DNA from: Gnetum montanum
Taxonomy: Eukaryota > Streptophyta > Gnetopsida > Gnetales > Gnetaceae
Direction of reading: 5' to 3'
Assembly: GCA_015680685.1 (NCBI GenBank)
Contig: MNCI01004792.1
Location: forward strand, 88,558-152,557
Length of the DNA stretch: 64,000 bases
This document shows, one piece after another, positions 12,221 to 24,248 of the stretch. The position numbers and the translations under genes are program-made. Positions within the stretch are counted from its first letter, which is position 1; each line of letters opens with the position of its first letter. The notes beneath the pieces are model-generated. The model worked only from the letters and a program-made list of their open reading frames with translations, searched no databases and had not been told where the DNA came from.

Positions 12221-12253
12221 CCCTCCCTCCCCCCTCACCGACACCACCCCCCN
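12216..12253. other. C-rich tract ending in an ambiguous base
   Basis: A run of CCT and CCC words leads to an N at 12253. It replaces the expected end of the copia 3' LTR. It may reflect a sequencing or assembly problem at a homopolymer, or a real C-rich insertion. Confidence 0.7.
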
Positions 12254-15200
12254 ATCCTTAATTCTAGGCTATGAAGGATATTGGAACAATAGTTACAACA
12301 ATATTTTTAAACCAAAAGATTATGAAGGTGATGATTTGTAAGGTGTAGAAGATTGAAGAAGCCCTTAGTTCTACTAAATGGTACCTAAGAAAGAAATAAG
12401 AGAGAAGATAATGTCTCAAACATACCCAATACCACAAGGTAGCCTAGTGCATTGATGACATTAAAAAATTAACATAGTAATCCAAATTAAGATGTCACAA
12501 GTGGACTAGCAACAAATGCTACATAAGGGGGGAGGACAAGATATGTTAATGTTGTAGTTCATTAGCTATTATAAGAAAATTTGATCCAACTTAATGATGG
12601 ATCAGTAAAGGAGCCTAGAGTGGCTCAACCCACATAAGACTAAGGATATTCCACTTTATTGTACTTACCAATGAGCGTCATAAGTATGCCATAAGCTCAT
12701 GATGATAAAAAAGATGCATAACCAAAAAATATGCACTACCAAAGGAAGAGTAACATCACTGAAGCATAAGAACTTCTTATAAATCTAACATAACCAAATT
12801 TAAAGTCATGGCAAGTCCAAAGATGAAGTTATGAACTACCAGAATAAAAAAAAATAGTACTTGATATTTTCTATCCATGGCAGCTTATGACTAGTAATGA
12901 GTTATGAACTACATCAACATGACTCTATTCATCATAAGAGGATTTGTAAGTAGTCATGCTAGTGAGACTTATAATACTCTGTAAGAAGAATTATGAAGCA
13001 TAATTATCATAAAGTTTAGAGTTATGATTTTACTTCTTGCCAAATTGATATTACAACTTATTTATTTGAATTTTACATATAAGTCAATGAATAGAAATGT
13101 CAAATACGTTTTTTAATCATGAAAACTCATATAAGGTAACTATATTAAAGGTAGCTATTTCAAAATTTTTATTGTTGTAGTGAATTTTTAAAATTATAGT
13201 ATATAGTCTTGAATAAGATAATGGATGTTATATCAACACAATTTGAAATTTTGCAGTGATGTTGCATTAGTCAAATGTGCAACACGTAGTCAAAGTAATT
13301 TTTATTGATGCTTTATTCTAAACATGAACTTTATGCTATTATGTTTAAAATATATTCTTAAATATTCCAAGGAAAAATTCCTACCCTAAAACTTTAAAAT
13401 TATCAAAAAATGAAAGTGCATACAAATTTGATGATTTAAAACAACTTGATCATCACCTTTTAAAAATTGTCAAAATCATTTTACTAAGAAATGATCTCCT
13501 AGGATAGAGAAATTTTTCTCTACTTTGTTGTGTTTCTAAAGGATATAAATTCCAAAAATATAATTAAGAAAGAAAATTAAAAACTCTCAAACATGATTTC
13601 TAACCTTCATATTAATAGTTTAAAGGGATTAATACACAAACTAGTATACTTTAAGACATTAAGATCATTCTAGAAACTTGGATATTGACTTCACATTATT
13701 ATAATCAAACTTGAAAATGAGTATTGGACTAATGAATTTTGTATAAACTAATTTCATCCTTTATGTTTATACAAATGTAATTAAACTAAGGTTTTAATGT
13801 CAAATAATAACTTTTAAGTAAGTATTAGCATAACATATAGTTGAAGTTTTCTTTCTCACACTATTCCAAAGAACTCAAGACCACTATAGTAACACTCAAA
13901 TCTTGCACTCAAACAAACATATTTCAAACAATTTAATAACTTCATGGCCTAGGAATCAAACTAATGATATTTTAATTAGATAGCTTTATCCATTCATAAA
14001 TCTCAAATTAGATATTACTAACTTGTTTTCTTGTACTTGTAATTACATGCAAATGCAATATAGATAAACAAATTATGCAAGATGAGACCTAATAATACCC
14101 AAAATTAATAATCCAAGTGGCATTCATTAAGATTGTTAGGAATAAAACTTGGCTTCCCTTCTCCACTATTTACTATTGTAATCATGATAATAACCAAACT
14201 ACACAAATAATTTCTTATTATAACTCTAAGATATATAAGTGTAATGTACACACTTCATAGTGCATTTGGTCACTAGTTGTATAAAAATTCCAATTATCCC
14301 ATGAAGTTAAATACTTGTGTAAAAACTAATAGAAAATACTAGGGAACTTGTCAAAGGATAGACATGGGAACTACACTTCTGTATTAGGTCAATTTTTCAT
14401 GTTTAGTCATATTCAAATGTAGGATTTCTATAATAGCAGCAATGGAAATTACAATAATTGGAAAGACTAGGCAAATTCCCATGCATTGAAGTTGTGTTAA
14501 ACTCCATTCTTGACTAGTGTATTTACAAGCAATTGAAATAATTATTCTATCATAGTTGCAATCTATACAATCACACCAAGTTGGTTAAATAAAAAAAATA
14601 ACCCAAAGGAATTTTACGATACCCAATTTTGGAATTCATAATCATTCCTATTCCACAAACACTAAGAACATTAGAAAATAAAAAAATGAAAATAAAATGT
14701 CAGTGATCTATATTGACAATAGACATATTATAATTTTGAACTTCTCCTCTAGTGTTACAATGCATAGTTTCCATGAATTATGAGAGTTGAACATAGAAGA
14801 AGAATGTTCTTTTGTTACAATTGTTTCCTTATTAAGACACCTTACAAACAATAATAAATCAAACTTTAAATAAATTTGGTAATATCAATAATATATTTTT
14901 GATAATTAAATATATTAAAAGTTTAAAAATGAAAAGTCTAGTCAATCTAAAATAATAGTAGCAAAAGATATCTTTGAATACCTTAGATAATTAGTGTGCT
15001 CTATTTTTTGAATCCCTTGAATTGCAAAATTATTCTCCTCAAACTATACAACAAAGGGACTCATCTTGAGGAATTTCTTTATACTAGTTGTATAAGAATG
15101 CAATAATCACTTTACATACTTATGAATTGACTCATCTTGAGGGATTTCTTTATGTCAATTACCTTTAACATGTTCATCAATGTTTCATAGTTCAATTCAA

Positions 15201-15454
15201 TGGGATATTTAACTTAAACCATGACTATTTTGTTAAAAGTAACCAAGTTCTAAAAATCATTCATGTATACCAAGAGCAATTTGTGTAGACCATGCATCAT
15301 AAGCTTCACAAAAGTTCTCCATCTTAAACTTTGAATATACTGGATTCTTCTTACTCTTCAAGGATATCATATTCTTTTAATGGTAGAACAAAAAATTTTG
15401 AAGATGCAAATGTAGCTTTTACAATGATTTTACTTTAATAAAATGTCTATAAAA
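12254..15454. other. Intergenic AT-rich DNA, no gene seen
   Basis: No coding region, RNA gene or clear element is visible. The sequence continues at 24249, so 12254-15454 and the DNA after 24248 were contiguous before element 1 inserted. A dispersed-repeat word near 12983-13025 matches 5237-5285. Confidence 0.5.
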
Positions 15455-15459
15455 AACTT
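15455..15459. repeat. Target-site duplication AACTT, left copy
   Basis: AACTT immediately precedes the TG of the left LTR and is repeated exactly at 24244-24248, after the CA of the right LTR. Five bases is the usual Ty3 duplication length. Confidence 0.9.
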
Positions 15460-16407
15460 TGATGAGAGCAGTTACTCTAATAATTAGAGTGGTTATTATT
15501 AGAGAGGTTACTCTAATTATTAGAGTGGTTATTATTAGAGTGGTAGTTTCTCTAAAATTAGAATGGTAGTTTCTCTAAAATTAGAGTGGTAGTTTCTCTA
15601 AAATTAGAGTGGAAATTTTGTAATTATTAGAGTAGTTGCTCCCAATCCTATAAATACAATGCCCAGGCATACAATTTAGGAGGAAGTCTTGGAAGGAAGT
15701 CTTTCAAGGGAAGTCTTTTAGAAGTCTTTTAGGAGTCAAGTTAGAGTATTTTCCAAGTGCCTGCAGCAGGAGATCTAAGATTGGATGGACTTTTATTCGA
15801 GCATTGTGTACTTGAGCACACCTTGTGTACAACAATAAAGATGAGCTCTTGGATTCATCTTTGTAGCACTTGAGATTTGTTTTCTTGCTCATTTATTTTA
15901 TTCTATTTTCTTCTACATTTATTTTATTTTCTTTTATTTTATTTTATGCACTTTACATTTCTGTTAGTAGCACACATAGTACGATCACTTTGACCCTGCA
16001 TGTAACACTTGGTAACCCAGTAACGATTAGCATTTGGTAATCCCAGTAGTATTGCGCTGGTTCAAGATGTGTACAGCAAGTGAAAATAGATACTAGTGTT
16101 AGGATTAGTTAAAGCCTAGTTAATCATTAGTTAAGTTAAATAAGTCACTTAGTTATCTCTCTCTCTCTCTCTCTCCTCCCTTATTAATAGCAAGACATAA
16201 AAACATAAAAGCTATAAAAATCATATGCCTCAAGCTTACCTAACCATACAATCATGACATACAAGTAAGTTTGGGAAGAAAATAATTAACCAACCCATCT
16301 TTATTCCACGAAGGTGCATAAGCACTTAGTCCTTGGAATTCGACCGAATCGTGCATGAAATGCTCATATTTGTATGATTGAGCGTAGGGGTACCTCGCCG
16401 CTCATCA
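15460..16407 (+). repeat. 5' LTR of Ty3 Athila-type element 1
   Basis: The LTR starts TGATGAG and ends CTCATCA, a 7-bp inverted terminal repeat. It is 948 bp and pairs with 23265-24243. Its U3 contains attagag/tctaat words and three tandem copies of a 23-bp unit (15540-15608). A TATA box (CCTATAAATAC) lies at 15648-15658. A short CT microsatellite lies near 16157-16174. Confidence 0.92.
15648..15658 (+). promoter_or_regulatory. TATA box of element 1 LTR
   Basis: CCTATAAATAC sits about 190 bp into the LTR, just downstream of the U3 tandem repeats. It is conserved in the 3' LTR at 23499-23509. It is the likely core promoter for the element's RNA. Confidence 0.65.
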
Positions 16408-16428
16408 TTTCCATCGTTGTTGGGGACT
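16408..16428 (+). other. Degenerate primer-binding site (tRNA-Asp type)
   Basis: The bases directly after the LTR (TCCATCGTTGTTGGGGACT within them) are a mutated form of the site kept at 41931-41948 in element 2, which matches the 3' end of plant tRNA-Asp. This copy would prime poorly. Confidence 0.65.
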
Positions 16429-16639
16429 TAGTTATTTGTGCACTAATTAGAACATAGGAAATCATTCACATTGTTGGAACAAACCCTTATGGTTGATTGA
16501 GAAAATAATAAACAAGAACACATTGCACACTGAATAGACAAGTATGTCTATTTCTTCGTACAAAAGTGCCTCACCACCTAGGTCTGAAATAGGAAACAAT
16601 CGACGGCATAATACACATGACATTGATCTGCTAGTCCCT

Positions 16640-18214
16640 CAACAAGTTTGAGTGGTATATATTCATCCCGATAAGTATATACCAGACTTCACCTTTATCC
16701 TCCATCAAGATGAACAACTGTGTTGGTGAGACTTAGAAGGTAACATAGTGTTACCTCCTAATCGTTCAGTCCTGAGCATGCTTCTTCATGCTCTCACATG
16801 CATTGGCATGCCACACTTACACACAGAATATGTTGTACAAGACCATGGCTCAAGAGAATACCATCCCACAGAGGCACAACATAAAAGGGACTTGCAACAA
16901 GAGAGACATCATAAGTCTTTGAAGGGTAAGTGGTCATAGGATGTCCCACATATCTTAAGCAAAAATAAGGATGGTGAACTTGCCTCAGGCAGTTGTCCAC
17001 ATAACGATGTTCCTTCCCTTGACTTTGGCCAAGGGGTTGTGTATCAGAATCTTCATTCCACTACCTAGGTTTTGATACCCATGGGCACAAAGGGTTCAAA
17101 AAAGGGACATGAACTCATGATAAAGGTGGATATTTTGATCGCAATCGCGATCAGGGCCAAGACCGCAGAAGAGAAGGTAGAAAGCATCATCATGGTGATA
17201 GTTATTCTTCTTCTTCACCTTCATCATCTCCTTCACCCTCTGCTTCAATATCTGGATGTGGTCATAAAGAAAAAGACCATTGGGAAAAAGGTAGGTAAAG
17301 TAGAAGTCATAAACGAAACAAACAAGAAATGGGACGAGGGCACTCTAGAGAGTCACGACATAGAAGAAAGAAGAGTAGGGAACAACGTAGGCATCATAGA
17401 CACCATAGACGAGACGATCATGATGAACCCCTACTCACTACTCAAAGTATGTTAGACACAACTGAGGCTATTAGAATTCCAACAAGGCACCAAAAAAATA
17501 GTAGAATAAGGAGATTAGATATGAACAATATCCCATGATTTGAAGGGGGATACAACACTGATCCTCAAAATCACTTACAAGCATTCCATGATGTGTGTGC
17601 CTTACAAAACATAGAGAACGAATGGCAAAAACTTAACTTATTCCTATGGACACTAGTTCAAGAAGTAGAAAGCTGGTACTGATCTTTAGAACTGGAATCC
17701 TTTCCTGGATGGAGTACTATGTTAGAACTATTTAATGACAAGTACCAAATGTACTCCTGAGTGTCTAACTTGTGAAACCAACTCCAAGGTTGGAAACAAG
17801 GAGGACAGGAACCCTTGGATGCTGCCATGGGCTGATACTATGCACTGTTACATCGTTGTCCTGGCCATGGTTATTCGCAAAAGGGATCAACTCATGGATG
17901 GACTTAAGCATGAAATGAGAAGAACCCTTGGGACATATGCCCAAGGAAGACTATCCGAGCTTAGGTCCCATCAAATTCAAAGACTATTGGAGCAAGTTGC
18001 TAAGGAAGAAGGTGAGCTATGGAAGAGAGAAAGTGTGGAAGAGCATAACCAAGATCCTTCCCTTTGGAAGAGGGTAGTAAGATTTTGTGAGGATGAAGAA
18101 GAGTCACCACTCAAAGAGATGGTGAATAGGAAAACTTTGCATATCCAAAATATGATATTAGAAGCTTTGGAAAAGGTAGACCAAATGTGGGATTCCCTAG
18201 ACAATAGATTTTAA
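16640..18214 (+). pseudogene. Athila-type gag remnant, element 1
   Basis: Read through stops and shifts, this parallels the better-preserved gag of element 2 at 42074-43996. It begins YIHPDKYIPDFTFILHQDEQ, runs through HLHTEYVVQDHGSREYHP and a basic Ser/His/Arg-rich linker (17100-17420), then FEGGYNTDPQNHLQAFHDVC and NEWQKLNLFLW...VESWY, the signature of the Ty3 retrotransposon-gag domain. The last part (17940-18214) reads LLEQVAKEEGELWKRESVEEHN, a charged, probably helical C-terminal region. No CCHC zinc knuckle was seen. Stops occur near 16728, 17536 and 17681, and the reading frame shifts near 17330, so it cannot encode Gag intact. Confidence 0.8.
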
Positions 18215-18399
18215 ATTTTTCTTAAAATAGTAGAGGAGTCTAGAGAGTAAGGTAGTGAGAAAAGAAAAAAGAAAGAGGCTGAACATGCACGTAGCAAGGC
18301 TAAGGGCAAAGTTGCCATCATTGAAGAGGTTGCGGATTTGGAAATAGACAATGATAGTGGATGTGAGATATGTTAATATGACCATCCTAAGGGATGTTG

Positions 18400-19560
18400 C
18401 CCTATAATCTCACATCTGCAAGAGTTTGAGGTGTATGCACTCAACCCACAATTAAACAAAAGGCAAACACCCTGAAGATTACCTTATCCTCAAGGTAACC
18501 CAAGGCAATTCCACCAACCCTTAACATATTATCCCAGTGGAACTCCACCATAACGTATTGAGCAATATCAATAGTGGTAGCACCCACAATCATGGGGAAT
18601 GCCACCACCAAGGCAACAGTATCCTTACCGACAACCTAACCCATATGGATATTACGTGCAGTAGCCAATCTCCTCACATGACTCTACTAGCCACATCACT
18701 CCTCAACCTTACTACCAAGCCCATGAGTATTATGGAAATCTCTCTTCTAAAGGCGATATTCTATAAGCATATCATCCTTCTCATCTGGCTACATCTCTTC
18801 CACCAATAGCTCCACTACCACCTACTCCCACGATGCAAGGTGAAATCCCTACCCAACCATAGCAATGTAATGCCACAAGGGTTGTTAACTCTCAACCTAC
18901 TATTGGTTCCAACAACCACATGAAGAAAAGACCTTTCTTTAGAACCAATAGTCCAACCAAGCCCTTGCAATCACAAGTGGCTAATTCCTTAGACGTCTTA
19001 GTATCAATCAAAACTTTGGAGCCTTCTTCAACTCAACCATCGCACTCAACGCATATGGTCATGCTAACACATGCCATCACTGATTGGTTCAAAGCTAACC
19101 ACCTTCCCAAGAAATTCTCTGATCTTGGGAGTCCTCTGATATACTTACAAATTGCTGGAAATGCACTGTGCAAGGCTTTTTTGGATTCAGTTTCCAATGT
19201 CAACTTGATTTCTCAAGAAATGTACAAGGCTTGGAACATGCCTCCATTAAAAATGAGTAACATCCATCTAGAGTTGGCCGACCAATCCATCACTATCCCA
19301 TTAGAATTGGTGGAAGACATTGTTACCACTGTTTGTGGGTGGTCATACCTAGTTGACTTCCTAGTGATTTAGGTAAGCAATGGTAAGGGGGACTTCCCAA
19401 TCATAATGGGAAGAGCATGGCTAAGCACCATCGATGCACGCCTAGGAATCCACAATCTTTCCCTAGAAATATCAAAGGAAATACATTTGGAAAGATCGAG
19501 AAGAAGAAAGTTCCATGCATCGCATACAATGACACAAGTTCTAAATGCATACAAAGGTTA
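18400..19560 (+). pseudogene. Proline/glutamine-rich linker and aspartic protease remnant, element 1
   Basis: After gag comes a Pro/Gln/Tyr-rich linker, then an Athila-type protease. At 19135-19372 it reads IAGNALCKAFLDSVSNVNLISQEMY, where an active family member has D-L-G-A-S, then LADQSITIPLELVEDIV and VDFLVI. After a stop at 19370 the frame continues with GDFPIIMGRAWLSTID, matching the conserved (I/L)xLGRPFL strand. The catalytic Asp is present, but the following Leu-Gly is Ser-Val, so activity is doubtful. Order and spacing match Athila/TAT-type proteases placed between gag and RT. Confidence 0.75.
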
Positions 19561-20058
19561 TGGTTTGTACAAAGTTTAGCATTGCCTGCATGCAATCAAT
19601 GTGCACAAGTGATTAACATACAAAGATGCCTGTATGCAATAGCCACATGACAGGAAGACACCCAATGGCTGACAGCTAATCAAGAAAGTAGTTCACTCAT
19701 ATGCATGGAACCAAATGAGGGTTTGACTTGTTCTTACATCAATATCATAGATGCATTAGAGCAAGTCCACCACCAACTTCCAAGTCTTAACCTTGAAAAT
19801 GTCAACTAGGGAAAGTTGGAAATCCCTAAGAAATTTAAGCAGGAGCCCCTCAAGCTGAAACCATTGCCCACCGGTATGGAATACACATTCCTTAAAAATG
19901 AAAAATCGGTAATTATCAACTCTAAGCTTGCTCCTCAATAGAAAGAAGAACTATTGAAGGTAATAAATAGATGGTCAAAAGCCTTCGCTTGATCACATCC
20001 CGAATTAACTAGAATAGATCCTAGGATATGCCAACATAGGATTTACACTGACCCCTCC

Positions 20059-20800
20059 ATGAAGCTTCGAAGACAACCACAGAGGCATTTAAACACAAAG
20101 CTAAAGCAAGTAGTCAAGGAAGAAATCAAACAACTTCTCAAGGCCGGGTTCATATACCCCATTACTGATAGTGAATGGGTTAGCCCCTTAGTTATTGTAC
20201 CTAAAAAGGGAGGCAAATGGAGGATGTGCATAGATTTCAGGCTACTAAATATGGCAACATTCAAAGATTACTTTCCATTGTCATTTGTTAACCAAGTCTT
20301 AGCCACCATTTCAAGGCATCACTACCATAGTTTTCTAGATGGATATAGCAAATATAATCAAATACAAATAGCCCCAGAAGACCAAGCCAAGAATACATTC
20401 ACCAATCCTTAGGGAATGTTTGCATACAAACAGATGTTGTTTGGCTTGTGTAATGCACCTGCAACATTTCAACAATTAGTTCTAAGAATCTTCCAACAGT
20501 AGATAGGAAATGATGTAGAAGTCTTTATCGATGATTTCTCCACCTATGGAGCAAACTTTGATCAAGCCTTGGACCGGTTAGAGTAAGTGTTAAAAAGATG
20601 TGTAGAAACCAATTTGAGACTCAACTAGCAGAAAAGCCATTTGATGGTCCAAGAAGACATAGTACTAGGGAAAAAAATATTACACATAGGGATAGAGGTA
20701 GACCCTGAGAAAATCAAATTTATCCAAGGAATTACTCGTCAACCAGAAACTGTCAAAGATATTTGAGCATTCCTTGGACATACTGGCTACCTCCATACAC
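20059..20800 (+). pseudogene. Athila-type reverse transcriptase remnant, element 1
   Basis: This is the best-preserved pol segment in the window. The frame 20059-20412 contains RRQPQRHLN, KAGFIYPITDSEWVSPLV, VPKKGGKWRMCIDFRLLN and FLDGYSKYNQIQIAPEDQ, all standard Ty3 RT blocks. After an in-frame stop at 20410 it continues with FAYKQMLFGLCNAPATFQQ and EVFIDDFSTYG. FIDD is the catalytic motif (Y/F)xDD, so both catalytic Asp residues remain. Downstream KSHLMVQEDIVLG and IEVDPEKIKFI lead to AFLGHTGYLH near 20790, the RT-RNase H connection. At least four stops break it. RNase H and the integrase core should follow but are missing. Confidence 0.9.
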
Positions 20801-20829
20801 TATCCATGGCATGTGACCTCAACCTTGAC

Positions 20830-21160
20830 CTTGATCTAGCATAGAAACAATAGTTAGTAACCCTTAACTTGCTAAATGAAAACCAACTAGCTACCCTATC
20901 ATCTAACAAGTTGCACAAGGCATTCAATAAATAACGTCATGACCTAAGGATTAGGAAAGTTAAATATCAACTGAGAGATAAGGTTCTCTACTAGAATCCC
21001 ACACATGTGCCACAACGTACTAAATTTCAAACACTACGGGAAGGACCTTATATTATTTATGCAACTTTTCCTTTAGGGGCCATGACAATATACAAACCTA
21101 AGAGCCCAAACAAGAAATTTTTAGTCAACGTACATCAAACCAAACCTTTCAATGAACATA
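20830..21160 (+). pseudogene. Integrase C-terminal tail, element 1
   Basis: Immediately after the RT end, the sequence reads KLHKAFNK and KYQLRDKVLY, then TKFQTLREGPYIIYATFPLGAMTIY and NKKFLVNVHQTKPFN. This is the pattern of the SH3-like integrase C-terminus in Athila-type elements (FxGPFxVxxVFPxGAVxL). The RT end and this tail are only about 50 bases apart, so RNase H and the whole integrase catalytic core have been deleted. Confidence 0.7.
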
Positions 21161-21249
21161 GGACAACCAGTACACATGCTACCTCTCTTGGTGGACAACC
21201 TTGCTCACTATTTCGAGTCTCCTCCTTCCAACTTAGTTGTTGGGGAGAT

Positions 21250-23264
21250 GGACACCTATGCTAACTATTTTAGGCCCTCAGTTCTTTTTGAATTTTTTTT
21301 TACACATTCTTTCAACTTATCTTATTTTTGTTTTATGCCATCATTCATATTTTTACTATTTCTTTGTTTTCTTGATTTACTTTTATTCATCATCTAATAA
21401 GTGCTCATGATGGTGGATTGAATTATGTCATATTGATTACTAATGTTTGGTTTTTACCTTTGAATTATGATGTTGATATTAAGATATGATTCTTTTGATA
21501 AAATAGGCAATGAGTCCATGCTGTCCACTCATCCATACAACTCTATGGTCTCTTTTGGCTTGGAACTATACAGTCCCATTTTTCTAGGTAAACTTGTTAA
21601 TGAATTGGTGGCTGGGTACTTTTCAAACCAAGAAAAGACTCAAAGGATGAAAATGGTGTGACTTCAAGGGGATTTGATGCATTTTTGCTAGCCATTCTCT
21701 TGGGTGCTTGGATGCTTTTTCTTGGGTTTTTCGCCATTCTGACATTGTTCAAAAATTAGAAAGCCAAGTGAATAAAAATAAGTCTTTGCATGGTGTGGTT
21801 CTCACACAAAAAAAAAGGAAAAAAAAGAAAGAGAAGAAAAAAAAGGAAGAAAAGTGAGAATTCAAAGCACATCCCTTGGATAAAATAAATGAAAAAAAAT
21901 GCATGGGTCTTTACATGGTATGGTTCCCATTCAAAAAATAACAACAACATGGGAACTCAAAGCACACCCCTTAGACCAAATAAAAGGGCTACAAGCAGTG
22001 GTTATGAAACTGGAAAGACATGTTACCCATGCCTGAAGGTTCCCTCTAACTAAGGCCCTTTCTCACTTCCTGCTTCTCCATTTTACTCTCCTTGGGATGG
22101 GGGTCACTCTTTGTGAAGGAATTCTTGTTGCTTCAAGAGGATGGATTGGCTAGGTATATTGATGCAAGGTCACTAAATGTGGTTGGTTTGAGTCTAGATT
22201 TGGGATGAAGTTCTACTCACTCATCTTAACCATGAAATACGCTAGGGGCTTTACACAACCTTGTTCTTGGGATTTTATTCCATTCTCTCCTCTCCATCTT
22301 TCTTCCCATTTTCCACCTCATTGCCGATTTTATCATTAGTCCATTTTGGGTTGATGCATTATTTTTCTTTAGTGAATTCTTGTGGGTAATTTTTTAACTC
22401 TTGCTTCCAAATGACATTTCTAGAGCCTACGGACTCTTTGGTTTGTGGGTTTGTCAAGGCATAAAAGGCATGAGCCTGCTTCGGGGAGTACCCATTGGCA
22501 TTTCTTTTTGGTGCAATTGTTAACTTCTTTCCCTCAAACATTTCCTGCAATCAATCATTTCTTGTTTCATCCCCATCCATGACATCCATTTTATTGGCGT
22601 TTCTATTAATATTTATTTCCCATATTTCTTGTTCCATCTTATGGCTACCAAGGTTCGCTCTTAATCATGGGGGCCTTGGCATAATTTTTTTAAATTTTTC
22701 CATTTTACTATTTGCCTAACCCCTACACTTTGGGTAGTCATCTATGATAAATCTCTGAACCAATTTCTACCATAACCACAACTCAGCCAATGCACTTCAT
22801 ATCAAGGCAAGGTATCAACTGCATTATGGATTATCTATCCTTGCTCATTGGTGACTATGTTGTGTGTGTAGATGGTGATCATACAAAAAATGGATTGGGC
22901 TTAGAGAAAGCACTCAGGATGGATCAAAACTAGAGCATTTATGAAAAGAGCAAGTTTGGTGGTGTGGCTATGGATAAACAACGGAAGGCACAATCTTGGC
23001 ATTAGTGGCAACATGCTCCATCTTCTTTCTCTCTCTCTTTTTCTCTACAAGCTACCAAATAAAGGCTTGGATGTCCTTTATGTACGAGTGTTCACCACAA
23101 TGGTCACGAACACTAATGGTGTAATATGCTTATTGATCCATTCACTGGGCATGTTGAATTTTTCATCCCATTCCACCATCAGTTTTCAATTAGTCAATAA
23201 TCCCATACCTTCCCAATATTTTGTAAGGAACTCAAGGACGAGTTTTCATTTAGTCGTGGGGGTA
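21250..23264 (+). other. Post-pol non-coding region of element 1
   Basis: Athila elements can carry an env-like reading frame here; I found none that I can support. Two related blocks lie in tandem (about 21770-21895 and 21896-21985), both with a TGGTTC(T/C)CA word, an A-rich tract, AAAGCACA and ccctt(g/a)ga. The region ends with the likely polypurine tract AGTCGTGGGGGTA just before the 3' LTR at 23265. Confidence 0.6.
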
Positions 23265-24243
23265 TGATGAGAGTGGTTACTCTAATAATTAGAGTGGTTA
23301 TTATTAGAGCAGTTACTCTAATTATTAGAGCAGTTATTATTAGAGTGGAAATTTCTCTAAAATTAGAATGGTAGTTTCTCTAAAATTGGAGTGGTAGTTT
23401 CTCTAAAATCAGAGGGGTAGTTTCTCTAAAATTATATTGGTAGTTTCTCTAAAATTAAAGTGGTAGTTTTTGTAATTATTAGAGTAGATTCTTTCAAGCC
23501 TATAAATATAGTGCCCAAGCGCACAATTTAGAAGGAAGTCTTGGAAGGAAGTCTTTCAAGGGAAGTCTTTTAGAAGTCTTTTAGGAGTCAAGTTAAAGTA
23601 TTTTCCAAGTGCCCGCAACAAGAGGTCTAAGTGTGGATGAATCTTTATTTGAGCATTGTGTACCTAAGCACACCTTTTGTACAGAAATAAAGACAAGCTC
23701 TTGGATTCATCCGTGTAGCACTTGAGATTTATTTTCTTGCTCATTTCTTTTATTTTATTTTCTTCTACATTTATTTTATTTTATTTTATGCACTTTACAT
23801 TTCTGTTAGTAGCACACACAGTACGATCACTTTGAGCATGCGTGTAACACTTGGTAACCCAATAACGATTAGCGTTTGGTAATCCCAGTAGTGTTGCACT
23901 AGTTTAGGATGTGTACGACAAGTGAGAACGGATACTGGTGTTAGGATTAGTTAAAGCCTAGTTAATCAGTAGTTAAGTTAAATTAGTCTCTTAGTTATCT
24001 CTCTCTCTCTCCTCCCTTATTAGTAGCAAGACATAAAAACATAAAAGCTATAAAAATTATATCCCTCAAGCTTACTTAACCATACAATCGTGACACACAA
24101 GTAAGTTTGAGAAGACAATGATCAACCAACCCGTCCTTGTTCCACAAAGGCACATAAGCACTTAGTCCTTGGAATTCGACTGGATCGTGCGTGAAACGCT
24201 CATATTCGTATGGTTAAGCGTAGGGGTACCTCACCGCTCATCA
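23265..24243 (+). repeat. 3' LTR of Ty3 Athila-type element 1
   Basis: This is the 979-bp partner of 15460-16407, with the same TGATGAG and CTCATCA ends. It has five tandem copies of the 23-bp U3 unit (23345-23459), against three in the 5' LTR. The TATA box TATAAATATA is at 23501-23510. It is followed by the duplication AACTT at 24244-24248. Confidence 0.92.
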
Positions 24244-24248
24244 AACTT
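24244..24248. repeat. Target-site duplication AACTT, right copy
   Basis: Exact copy of 15455-15459, which proves that 15460-24243 inserted as one unit. Confidence 0.9.

Noticed and set aside
17072-17455. 127-codon open frame in element 1
   Set aside because: It is a frame-shifted reading of the gag basic linker; the gag frame is recovered at 17329 in a different phase.
21250-23264. Possible env-like gene after pol in element 1
   Set aside because: The open frames are short, and their hydrophobic stretches come from T-rich DNA; no signal peptide plus transmembrane layout could be supported.
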